Source: an uncultured bacterium
GTDB lineage: Bacteria; Bacillota; Clostridia; Lachnospirales; Lachnospiraceae
Assembly: GCA_947071365.1 (NCBI GenBank)
Contig: CAMTFT010000100.1
Coordinates: forward strand, 1-6,610
Length of the DNA stretch: 6,610 nt
Reading direction: 5' to 3'
Of the stretch, positions 1-6,564 are shown piece by piece. The notes beneath the pieces are model-generated. The model was not told the origin of the DNA, did not search any database, and saw nothing but the letters and a program-made list of their open reading frames with translations. The translations under genes were made by a program, and so were the position numbers. Each line of letters begins with the position of its first letter. Positions within the stretch are counted from its first letter, which is position 1.

Positions 1-44
1 ATGTAGCTCCGTCTCGTGGGCTCGGAGATGTGTATAAGAGACAG
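1..44 (+). other. Nextera i7 sequencing adapter (artefact)
   Basis: Not native DNA. The segment reads as the tail of an Illumina i7 adapter: AT, an 8-base index (GTAGCTCC), the Nextera read-2 stem (GTCTCGTGGGCTCGG) and the 19-base Tn5 mosaic end finishing AGATGTGTATAAGAGACAG. Native sequence starts at 45. The adapter supplies a false GTG start at 30, which would add V/M-Y-K-R-Q to the first protein. That peptide should be removed from any annotation. Confidence 0.98.
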
Positions 45-1562
45 ATGTGGTATATCATGGATGCGAAGGAAAATGCATTCCTGTACTACGGCTTCAAAAA
101 GGAGATCAGCCGGGAGGAGTTTGAGCGCAGGATACAGGAGGATACGCTTCTTGAGGTGCTGAATGCGGTTCCGGTGCAGAAGGGGGACGTGCTGTTCATC
201 GAATCCGGGACGATCCATGCGATCGGGCAGGATATCATGATCGCTGAGATCCAGCAGAATTCCAATGTGACATACCGCGTTTACGATTACGGCAGAGTAG
301 GAAAGGACGGCAAAAAAAGGGATCTCCATATCGAGAAAGCCTTGGCGGTGACGAACCGGGTGCCTATCATCCGGAACAGCAGTTATCCCCATGTGGCGGA
401 CTGCGATTATTTTACGGTGGACAAGCTGAATCTCGACGGTAAAATGATGAAAAAGATGGAAGGCATGGTGACAGAGGATTCTTTTGTGAGTATACTGGTT
501 TTGGATGGCAAGGGGAAGATCACTTGCGGTCAGGAGAGCCTTTCCTACCAAAAGGGGGACAGTCTCTTTTTACCGGCGGGGAGCGGTGCGTATGAGATAG
601 AGGGAAGCTGTGATGCCCTTGTGACTTCTATCCGGGAAAAGGCGGGCCCTGTCCGCATCGGTATCGATATCGGAGGACGGAACACGAAGATCGGCCTCGT
701 GGATGTGAATCAGAAGTTCCTTGCTTACCGGGAAATTCCCTTCGATATGGGAAAAACGCCCGAAGAAGTCCTGGAGGAGATCGGAAAAGAGGTTCTTGCA
801 CTGCTGGAGGAAAAGCAGATCACCATGGATCAGTGCGTTGGCGTTGGAGTCGGAGCCGCTGGAACGGTGCTGCGGGATAAGGGAATCATCGCTTACTCCA
901 ACAACATCTGCTGGGAAAACGTTCCTGTGGCACAGATCTTATCAGAGTTTCTTCCGGTTCCGATCCGGGTGGCGAACAACGGAGACTGCGCGGCTCTTGG
1001 AGAAGCGGCAGGGGGAGCGGCCCGGGGGTATCAGGATGTGCTTATGCTGACCATCGGAAGAGGGGTCGGAAGCGGCCTGATCCTGGGCGGAAAAATTTAC
1101 GGCCGGGGAAACGGCATCAGCTCAGAGCTGGGGCATATGGTGATCGTGGAAAATGGCCGGAAGTGTACGTGCGGCCGGAAGGGCTGCCTGGAAGCTTACA
1201 TCTCTGCGGCTGCGGTGTGCAGTGTGACGCAGGAAAAGATGGGGCATCCGCTGGAGCTTAAGGAGCTTTTTGAACTGGCAGAGTCGGGGGATAAGGAGGC
1301 ACAGCTTATTACGGAGGATTATATCCGGAAGCTGGCTACCGGTATTATAAATCTGACGAACATATTCAGGCCTCAGACGGTCATTATCGGAGGAAATCTG
1401 GCGGAAGCCGGGGAAGGATGGCTGCGGCCGCTGCGGGCAATGGTGGAGCGAAATTGCTTTGGCGGAGAGAACTCTGTTCTTCCGGAGATCGAAATTGCTG
1501 CGCTTGGCAGAAGGGCCGGAGTGATCGGAGCGGCGAACCTGGGTGCGGTATCTGTCCGCTGA
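45..1562 (+). CDS. ManA-type phosphomannose isomerase fused to ROK sugar-kinase domain (5' partial)
   Basis: The gene is cut at its 5' end by the contig edge. The ATG at 45 is an internal Met of the class I PMI 'GKTEMW' region, not a start. Residues are counted from 45 (505 aa remain). Residues 1-205 are the rest of a B. subtilis-type mannose-6-phosphate isomerase, a cytosolic zinc enzyme interconverting Man6P and Fru6P. Seen are SGTIHAIG with zinc-ligand His58, EIQQNSNVTYRVYDYGR with the conserved Arg84, and a C-terminal cupin at about 120-200. About 110 N-terminal residues, with the other zinc ligands, are missing. Residues 206-505 are a full ROK domain: DIGGRNTK (208-215), ANNGD (310-314), GRGVG (338-342), SELGH with Glu361 and His364, and a CxCGxxGCxE zinc motif (Cys374, Cys376, Cys381, Glu383). 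Canonical Thr is Arg in both phosphate loops (212, 339), and the usual catalytic Asp is Asn312. Isomerase identity is secure. ROK kinase activity is doubtful; a sugar-sensing or structural role is an alternative. The fusion is seen directly, with no stop or frame change at the junction. Confidence 0.9.
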   Translation: MWYIMDAKENAFLYYGFKKEISREEFERRIQEDTLLEVLNAVPVQKGDVLFIESGTIHAIGQDIMIAEIQQNSNVTYRVYDYGRVGKDGKKRDLHIEKALAVTNRVPIIRNSSYPHVADCDYFTVDKLNLDGKMMKKMEGMVTEDSFVSILVLDGKGKITCGQESLSYQKGDSLFLPAGSGAYEIEGSCDALVTSIREKAGPVRIGIDIGGRNTKIGLVDVNQKFLAYREIPFDMGKTPEEVLEEIGKEVLALLEEKQITMDQCVGVGVGAAGTVLRDKGIIAYSNNICWENVPVAQILSEFLPVPIRVANNGDCAALGEAAGGAARGYQDVLMLTIGRGVGSGLILGGKIYGRGNGISSELGHMVIVENGRKCTCGRKGCLEAYISAAAVCSVTQEKMGHPLELKELFELAESGDKEAQLITEDYIRKLATGIINLTNIFRPQTVIIGGNLAEAGEGWLRPLRAMVERNCFGGENSVLPEIEIAALGRRAGVIGAANLGAVSVR

Positions 1563-1702
1563 CGTGCATGAATAAAGGTATTGGGATCGTATTTGTCCGC
1601 TGACGTGCATGAATAAAGGTATTGGGATCATATCTGTCCGCTGACATGCATGAATAAAGGTACTGGGATTGTATCTGCCTGGTACGGGTGAATAAAATGA
1701 TG
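1549..1702 (+). repeat. 41-bp tandem repeat, three full copies plus a degenerate fourth
   Basis: Full copies lie at 1549-1589, 1590-1630 and 1631-1671, each starting TATYTGTCCGCTGAC and ending TGGGATNN. Copies 1 and 2 differ at 2 of 41 positions, copies 1 and 3 at 3, and copies 2 and 3 at 5. A fourth, shortened copy begins at 1672 (TATCTGCC) and keeps the GTGAATAAA block with a 3-bp deletion. There are no spacers, so this is not a CRISPR array. The stop codon of the ManA-ROK gene (1560-1562) lies inside copy 1. A weak match continues upstream into the coding end (CTGGGTGCGG against TTGGGATCG), which suggests the array arose by duplicating the gene's tail and the bases just after it. No stable hairpin is seen within a unit. 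Function is unknown; a slippage-prone VNTR is the simplest reading. Confidence 0.95.
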
Positions 1703-1716
1703 TGTTCAGGTGTGCC

Positions 1717-1725
1717 TGGTATTAT
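1717..1725 (+). promoter_or_regulatory. Possible extended -10 promoter element
   Basis: TGGTATTAT at 1717-1725 fits the extended -10 pattern TGnTATAAT with one mismatch in the hexamer. There is no convincing -35 box at 16-18 bp upstream. Transcription would start near 1732, leaving only a very short leader before the ribosome-binding site at 1736. If real, it would drive the mutase, alpha-galactosidase and esterase genes independently of the ManA-ROK gene. Support is weak. Confidence 0.22.
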
Positions 1726-1735
1726 ATGTGGAAAT

Positions 1736-1742
1736 GGAGGAG
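1736..1742 (+). promoter_or_regulatory. Ribosome-binding site fixing the mutase start
   Basis: GGAGGAG lies immediately before the ATG at 1747 (6 nt from the end of the GGAGG core). The frame also opens upstream at a GTG at 1702, but nothing resembling a Shine-Dalgarno precedes it and the 15 extra residues (MFRCAWYYMWKWRSI) are not family-like. This decides for 1747. Confidence 0.9.
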
Positions 1743-1746
1743 TATC

Positions 1747-3462
1747 ATGGGCTACAGAGAGATATACGAAAAATGGTGTACAGACGATTATTTTGATGAG
1801 GCGACGAAAGCGGAACTGAACGCCCTTGAGGGTGATGAAAAGGAGATCGAAGACCGCTTCTATCGTCAGCTTGAGTTCGGAACAGGCGGGCTGAGGGGCG
1901 TGATCGGCGCCGGGACGAACCGCATGAACATTTATACGGTACGTCAGGCAACCCAGGGGCTGGCGAATTATATTATGGAGCAGCAGGGACAGGAGAAGGG
2001 CGTTGCCATTGCGTACGATTCCAGAAGGATGTCACCGGAGTTTGCAAAAGAGGCGGCTCTGTGCCTGAACGGCAACGGCATCCGGACGTATCTGTTTGAG
2101 AGCCTTCGGCCGACACCGGAGCTCTCCTTTGCGGTAAGGCAGCTCGGATGCATTTCGGGAATCGTCATTACGGCAAGCCACAATCCCAGGGAATACAACG
2201 GATATAAGGTATACTGGGAGGACGGCGCACAGATCACGCCGCCTCACGACAAAAATATTCTGGCAAAGGTTGCCGGGGTGACAGAGTTTTCGCAGGTCAG
2301 AACGATGAGGGAGGAGGATGCAAAAGCTGCGGGACTTTTCCGGGTGATCGGAAAAGAGATAGATGATCGGTACATGGAACAGCTCAAAGCCCAGAGTATT
2401 CACCCTGAAATGATTCCGGCGGCAGCAAAGAATATAAAAATTGTCTACACACCGCTGCACGGCACGGGCAATCTTCCGGTGAGGAGGGTTTTAAAGGAGC
2501 TGGGCTTTGAACAGGTGTACGTGGTTCCCGAGCAGGAGCTGCCGGACGGCAATTTCCCCACGGTATCATACCCGAACCCGGAGGATGAAAAGGCGTGGAC
2601 GCTGGCCCTTGACCTGGCAAAGGAGAAGGATGCGGATATCGTTCTGGCTACGGATCCGGATGCGGACCGTCTGGGAGTGTATGCAAAGGATACGAAGACC
2701 GGCGAGTATGTAAGCTTTACCGGAAACATGTCGGGAATGCTGATTGCGGAGTACATTCTGCGTGAGCGGACGAAGACGGGAACGATGCCGGAAAATCCGG
2801 CTCTTGTGGAGACGATCGTTACGACGGATATGGCGAAGGCGATTGCAGCGGATTACGGTACGGCTCTGATCGAGGTACTTACCGGCTTTAAATATATCGG
2901 AGAGCAGATCAAAATATTTGAGCAGAGCAAGAGCCATCATTATGTGTTTGGCCTGGAGGAAAGCTACGGCTGCCTTGCCGGAACGTACGCCCGGGATAAG
3001 GATGCGTGTGTGGCGGTAATGATGCTCTGCGAGGTGGCTGCGTATTATAAGACGCAGAGAAAGACGCTGTGGGATGCCATGATAGATATGTACGAAAAAT
3101 ATGGATACTATAAGGAAGGTCTGGCGACGCTGACGCTGAAAGGAATTGACGGCGCAGAAAAGATCCAGGCCATGATGAGCAGCCAGAGAGAGAATCCGCC
3201 AAAGGAGATAGGCGGCCTTAAGGTACTGGCTGTGAGGGATTACAAGGCGGATACACGCAGGGATATGCGGACAGGAGAAGTGACGGCTACGGGACTGCCG
3301 TCCTCTAACGTGCTGTACTACGAGCTGGAAGACAATGCATGGTGCTGCGTGCGCCCTTCCGGCACAGAGCCGAAGATCAAATATTATTTTGGCGTAAAAG
3401 GAAGCTCGCTGGAGGATGCGTCCGAAAAGCTGGAGCAGCTCAAAAAGGCCATGACAGAGTAA
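1747..3462 (+). CDS. pgcA: Phosphoglucomutase/phosphomannomutase (alpha-phosphohexomutase, PgcA type)
   Basis: 571 aa, close to the roughly 580 of B. subtilis PgcA. The enzyme moves phosphate between C1 and C6 of glucose or mannose in the cytosol, through a phosphoserine intermediate and a sugar bisphosphate. All four family signatures are intact and in order. TASHNP carries the phospho-acceptor Ser144. DPDADR is the Mg2+ loop (Asp303, 305, 307; Arg308). GLEESYG is the sugar-specificity loop (Glu404, Glu405, Ser406). RPSGTEPK is the phosphate-binding loop (536-543). The GLEESYG form is typical of the long PgcA-like branch, whose members may use both glucose and mannose phosphates, so substrate cannot be settled from sequence. 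Beside a phosphomannose isomerase, mannose-1-P to mannose-6-P is the attractive role; glucose-1-P to glucose-6-P, serving galactose breakdown after the alpha-galactosidase, is equally compatible. It sits 24 bp before the alpha-galactosidase gene and is surely cotranscribed with it. No signal peptide or membrane segment is seen. Confidence 0.96.
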   Translation: MGYREIYEKWCTDDYFDEATKAELNALEGDEKEIEDRFYRQLEFGTGGLRGVIGAGTNRMNIYTVRQATQGLANYIMEQQGQEKGVAIAYDSRRMSPEFAKEAALCLNGNGIRTYLFESLRPTPELSFAVRQLGCISGIVITASHNPREYNGYKVYWEDGAQITPPHDKNILAKVAGVTEFSQVRTMREEDAKAAGLFRVIGKEIDDRYMEQLKAQSIHPEMIPAAAKNIKIVYTPLHGTGNLPVRRVLKELGFEQVYVVPEQELPDGNFPTVSYPNPEDEKAWTLALDLAKEKDADIVLATDPDADRLGVYAKDTKTGEYVSFTGNMSGMLIAEYILRERTKTGTMPENPALVETIVTTDMAKAIAADYGTALIEVLTGFKYIGEQIKIFEQSKSHHYVFGLEESYGCLAGTYARDKDACVAVMMLCEVAAYYKTQRKTLWDAMIDMYEKYGYYKEGLATLTLKGIDGAEKIQAMMSSQRENPPKEIGGLKVLAVRDYKADTRRDMRTGEVTATGLPSSNVLYYELEDNAWCCVRPSGTEPKIKYYFGVKGSSLEDASEKLEQLKKAMTE

Positions 3463-3473
3463 ACAACGAAAAC

Positions 3474-3479
3474 AGGAGA
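3474..3479 (+). promoter_or_regulatory. Ribosome-binding site of the alpha-galactosidase gene
   Basis: AGGAGA lies 7 nt before the ATG at 3487, inside the 24-bp gap after the mutase stop codon. The encoded N-terminus (MIRYDNEHKVFKLDT) matches how GH36 proteins begin, so this start is well supported. Confidence 0.85.
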
Positions 3480-3486
3480 TAGCGAT

Positions 3487-5661
3487 ATGATACGGTATGA
3501 TAATGAGCATAAGGTTTTTAAGCTGGATACTCCCAATACCAGTTATCTGTTTGGGGTGGCAGACGAAACTTATCTTGGACATATTTATTATGGAAGGCAT
3601 CTTGGAGATACGGATCTGACGTACCTTTTGCGGGCAGAAGAGCGTCCGCCGCTGCCGTCGCTGCTGCCAAGAGAAAAGGTTGGCTTTTTTGACTGTTTCC
3701 CGATGGAATATCCCGTAGGAGGAACCGGAAATTTTGGGGCGGACTGCCTTGACATCCGAACGGAAGACGGGCAGGAGGGCCTGGAGCTCTCATACGTTTC
3801 CCATCAGATTTATGCAGGCAAAAAGCCGCTGCCCGGTTTGCCGTCTACCTGGGGCGATGACTGTGACACGGTGGAAATAACGCTGGAAGATAAGGTTACG
3901 GGGCTGCAGGCGGTGCTGTCCTATACGGCCTTTCGTGATGTGGATGCGGTCGCAAGAAGTGTGAAGATCGTAAACGGCGGTTCCAGAAAGCTTTATCTGA
4001 CGAAAGCGCTTTCGGCATGCCTTTACGTTGAGCAGGAGAGCTTTGAGGTGATGACACTGCCGGGCTCCTGGGCAAGGGAACGCCGGATCCAGCGGCAGAA
4101 AATGTGTTATGGAAGTGTGAGCACGGAGTCCATCCGCGGTATTTCCGGCCATCAGGATCATCCGTTTATGGCGCTGGTCTCAGAGGACTGCACGCAGACG
4201 CGGGGCGAGGTCTATGCCATGAATTTCGTATATTCCGGAAACTTTCTTGCCAAATGTATGATGAATCAGTTTGACCAGATCCAGATGGCAATGGGGATCC
4301 ATCCGGAGCGTTTCTGCTGGAAGCTGGAGCCGGGGGAGGTATTTCAGGCGCCGGAGGTTGTGTTGGTATACTCAGACGAAGGGTTTGGCAAAATGACGAG
4401 AACCTTCCATGACCTGTACAGGAAATACCTGATCCGTGGGTTCTGGAAGGACAGGGAGCGCCCTGTTCTGATCAACAACTGGGAAGCCACATATTTTGAT
4501 TTTGATACGGAGAAGCTTCTGTCCATTGCACGGGAAGCCGCAGAGGACGGAATTGAGATGCTGGTCATGGATGACGGGTGGTTCGGACACCGGGAATCAG
4601 ATAACAGCAGCCTCGGCGACTGGTTCGTAAATGAAGAAAAACTGCCGGGCGGCCTTAAGTATCTGGCGGATGAGGTGAACCGTCTCGGAATGAAGCTTGG
4701 AATCTGGGTGGAACCGGAGATGATATCCGAGGATTCTGATTTGTATCGGGAGCATCCGGACTGGGCGCTGCAGGTGAAGGGCCGCAGGCCGGGGCAGTGC
4801 AGGGAACAGCTCGTTCTGGATCTTAGCCGCCCGGAGGTGACAGATTATATATATGAAAGCTTAAAGAAGGTTCTCTCCTCTGCCAATATCGAGTACGTAA
4901 AATGGGATATGAACCGCCCGCTGGCGGATGTGGGAAATGCTGTATTTCCATCAGACCGGCAGGGAGAAATCATGCACCGCTATATGCTGGCTGTGTATCG
5001 GATGCAGGAACGGCTGCTGCAGGATTTCCCGGAGCTTTTGCTGGAAAACTGCTGCAGCGGAGGCGGCAGGTTTGACCCGGGTATGCTGTATTACAGCCCG
5101 CAGATCTGGTGTTCCGATGATACGGATGCTCTGGAGCGGCTGGCGATCCAGGAGGGGACGCAGCTTTTATATCCGCTTTCGTCCATTGGAGCGCATGTTT
5201 CGGCCTGCCCGAACCATATCACAGGGCGCAGTGTTCCCTTTGAGACAAGGGGAATCGTGGCTCTTGCCGGAACCTTTGGCTACGAGCTGGATATTACAAA
5301 GCTGCCTGAGGAAGAGCGGCAGCAGATTCCGAAACAGGTGGGACAGTATAAACAGTACAATCGCCTGATACGGGAGGGAGCGTATTACCGGATCGCTTCC
5401 TGGCAGGAAAATCATTTGTTTGACAGCTATATGGTAGTATCGGAGGATAAAACGGAGGCGCTGCTGACTTATATACAGGTTGTTGCGGAGCCAAACAAAC
5501 GGAGCCGCCCTATCCGTCTTCAGGGACTTTTGGAAGATGCATTTTATGAGGTCGAAGGCAGGAGATACCGCGGGGATACGCTGATGTATGCCGGGCTTTT
5601 GATGGAGCCGGTGAAGGGCGATATGCAGGCAAGGATGATTTCAATCAGGCAGGTTTCATAG
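3487..5661 (+). CDS. GH36 alpha-galactosidase, cytoplasmic
   Basis: 724 aa, full length for the AgaA-type bacterial GH36 (about 730). It is a retaining hydrolase releasing terminal alpha-galactose from raffinose-type sugars or galactomanno-oligosaccharides. The layout fits the family: an N-terminal beta-sandwich (about 1-330), a TIM barrel (about 331-640) and a small C-terminal beta domain. Barrel motifs are VMDDGWFGHR (Asp362, Asp363), GIWVEPEMIS, QLVLDLSRPEV, KWDMNR with nucleophile Asp474, ENCCSGGGRFDPG, and WCSDDTDA with acid/base Asp544, followed by HVSACPNH. The 70-residue spacing of Asp474 and Asp544 equals that recalled for Geobacillus AgaA (478/548). With no signal peptide or anchor, it should act on imported oligosaccharides. 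It lies between the phosphohexomutase (24 bp upstream) and the SGNH esterase (61 bp downstream), as expected for use of acetylated galactomannan fragments. Freed galactose would need Leloir genes that are not in this window. Catalytic assignment is firm; the natural substrate is inferred. Confidence 0.97.
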   Translation: MIRYDNEHKVFKLDTPNTSYLFGVADETYLGHIYYGRHLGDTDLTYLLRAEERPPLPSLLPREKVGFFDCFPMEYPVGGTGNFGADCLDIRTEDGQEGLELSYVSHQIYAGKKPLPGLPSTWGDDCDTVEITLEDKVTGLQAVLSYTAFRDVDAVARSVKIVNGGSRKLYLTKALSACLYVEQESFEVMTLPGSWARERRIQRQKMCYGSVSTESIRGISGHQDHPFMALVSEDCTQTRGEVYAMNFVYSGNFLAKCMMNQFDQIQMAMGIHPERFCWKLEPGEVFQAPEVVLVYSDEGFGKMTRTFHDLYRKYLIRGFWKDRERPVLINNWEATYFDFDTEKLLSIAREAAEDGIEMLVMDDGWFGHRESDNSSLGDWFVNEEKLPGGLKYLADEVNRLGMKLGIWVEPEMISEDSDLYREHPDWALQVKGRRPGQCREQLVLDLSRPEVTDYIYESLKKVLSSANIEYVKWDMNRPLADVGNAVFPSDRQGEIMHRYMLAVYRMQERLLQDFPELLLENCCSGGGRFDPGMLYYSPQIWCSDDTDALERLAIQEGTQLLYPLSSIGAHVSACPNHITGRSVPFETRGIVALAGTFGYELDITKLPEEERQQIPKQVGQYKQYNRLIREGAYYRIASWQENHLFDSYMVVSEDKTEALLTYIQVVAEPNKRSRPIRLQGLLEDAFYEVEGRRYRGDTLMYAGLLMEPVKGDMQARMISIRQVS

Positions 5662-5711
5662 AGTGTAACGGGATCGAATTAAATTATGAACTGCTGTACT
5701 GGTCTGGTAAA

Positions 5712-5717
5712 AGGAGA
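5712..5717 (+). promoter_or_regulatory. Ribosome-binding site of the SGNH esterase gene
   Basis: AGGAGA sits 5 nt before the ATG at 5723 and selects that frame. The nearby ATG at 5686, in another frame, has no such site and leads only to a 60-codon frame without family features. Confidence 0.85.
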
Positions 5718-5722
5718 AGATA

Positions 5723-6564
5723 ATGAGAGAAGAATGGCAGCGGCTGCTGTCCTGCATGAGGAGAGCAAAAAAGGGAGAAGAACTGACAATTGGATTCCTG
5801 GGCGGCTCTATTACTCAGGGAAGCCTTGCCTCCGGGGAGCAGCAGACGTATGCATGGAAGGTATATGAATGGTGGTGCAGGAGCTTTCCAGATGCCGTAT
5901 TTCATTATGTAAACGGCGGGATCGGCGGTACTACCTCGCACTTTGGTGTGGCAAGGGCAGAGAAAGACTTGCTCATGTACCAGCCGGATGTTGTGATCCT
6001 GGATTTCAGCGTGAACGATAAACCGGATGTATTTTTTCAGGAGACGTATGAGGGACTGCTGCGCAAGATTCTGTTCTGGCCGGGATATCCGGCAGTTCTC
6101 ATATTAAATAATGTATATTACGATACGGGAGTAAGTGCGCAGGATCTTCACAATGAGCTGGCGGACTATTACCATGTGCCGTACGTCAGCGTCCGCGACA
6201 CGATCTATCATCAGCTGAAGCAGGGTATTTACACACAGGAGGAGCTGACGCCTGACGGACTGCATCCGAATGATAAGGGACATGGTCTCATCGCAGAAAA
6301 GATCACGCGGTATTTGGAGGCGGTGAAGGAAGCGCTGGAAGAGGAAGATACTGCGGAAGCGTGTGAAGCGGACAGATGGTCAGCTTGGATGGCATCGGAG
6401 GATAAAACCGCGGATGCTGCGGAAAGTGCGCCGATAATCCGGAAATGTAAAAGTGCGGATGTTACGGAAAGCGTGGCTGAGAATAGGCGGCATCCCCTCA
6501 CAAAAAACGCATACGAGGATGCCCGTCATCTCAATATCACAAATGCACAGCCGAAGCTTGAAGG
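5723..6564 (+). CDS. SGNH/GDSL carbohydrate esterase, CE17-like candidate (3' partial)
   Basis: The reading frame runs open from ATG 5723 into the adapter; 280 native codons are present and the 3' end is missing. The protein begins MREEWQRLLSC. SGNH blocks are all visible. GFLGGSITQGS carries nucleophile Ser29 (GGSIT replaces GDSL). NGGIGGTTSHFG (64-75) gives the oxyanion Gly. DFSVND carries Asn98. LTPDGLHPND supplies Asp178 and His181. The catalytic domain ends near residue 202. A low-complexity acidic and Ala-rich stretch follows (about 206-257), then PLTKNAYEDARHLNITNAQ, which looks like the first strand of a C-terminal beta-sandwich lost at the contig end. SGNH domain first and beta-sandwich second is the order known for Roseburia CE17 mannan acetylesterase. 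Next to GH36 and a phosphohexomutase, deacetylation of manno-oligosaccharides is a reasonable inference; xylan or other acetyl-sugar esterase activity remains possible. No signal peptide is seen, so it is probably cytosolic. The SGNH fold is certain; the CE17 label is tentative. Confidence 0.88.
6404..6475 (+). repeat. Degenerate 45-bp in-frame repeat in the esterase linker
   Basis: Two related blocks lie 45 bp apart in the linker of the SGNH gene. GCGGATGCTGCGGAAAGTGCG at 6410 and GCGGATGTTACGGAAAGCGTG at 6455 match at 17 of 21 bases. They encode KTADAAES and KSADVTES (residues 228-235 and 243-250). The spacing is exactly 15 codons, which preserves the frame. Similarity fades beyond the core, so this is an old or partial duplication. 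Confidence 0.45.

Noticed and set aside
30..44. GTG at 30 as start of the first gene
   Set aside because: These bases are adapter. The encoded YKRQ is the usual Nextera read-through peptide, and the gene is truncated, not started, here.
45..47. ATG at 45 as a genuine start codon
   Set aside because: The following WYIMDAKENAFLYYGF is internal to class I PMIs, where the Met-Trp is part of a conserved block; there is no upstream native sequence, and the first zinc ligands of the enzyme would be absent.
721..1050. 109-codon plus-strand ORF inside the ROK domain
   Set aside because: It is an alternate frame of a well-supported coding region, with a composition (many Trp, Arg, Cys) typical of an out-of-frame reading.
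1545..1559. Hairpin GCGG-TATCTGT-CCGC as a terminator at the end of ManA-ROK
   Set aside because: The stem is only 4 bp, lies within the coding end and is not followed by a T run; the other repeat copies do not preserve it.
1549..1702. CRISPR array
   Set aside because: The copies abut directly with a constant 41-bp period and no unique spacers.
2566..3600. 344-codon open frame on the minus strand
   Set aside because: It lies antisense to the phosphohexomutase and the start of the GH36 gene, both with complete family motifs. Its translation is rich in Arg, His, Ile and Leu with no recognisable domain and no plausible ribosome-binding site. It is a shadow frame.
5662..5722. Terminator or promoter between the alpha-galactosidase and esterase genes
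   Set aside because: The 61-bp gap shows no GC-rich hairpin with a T run and no convincing -35/-10 pair; only the ribosome-binding site is supportable.
5686..5868. 60-codon ORF upstream of and overlapping the esterase start
   Set aside because: It is in a different frame from the SGNH protein, lacks a ribosome-binding site, and shows no family features; the SGNH frame from 5723 explains the region.
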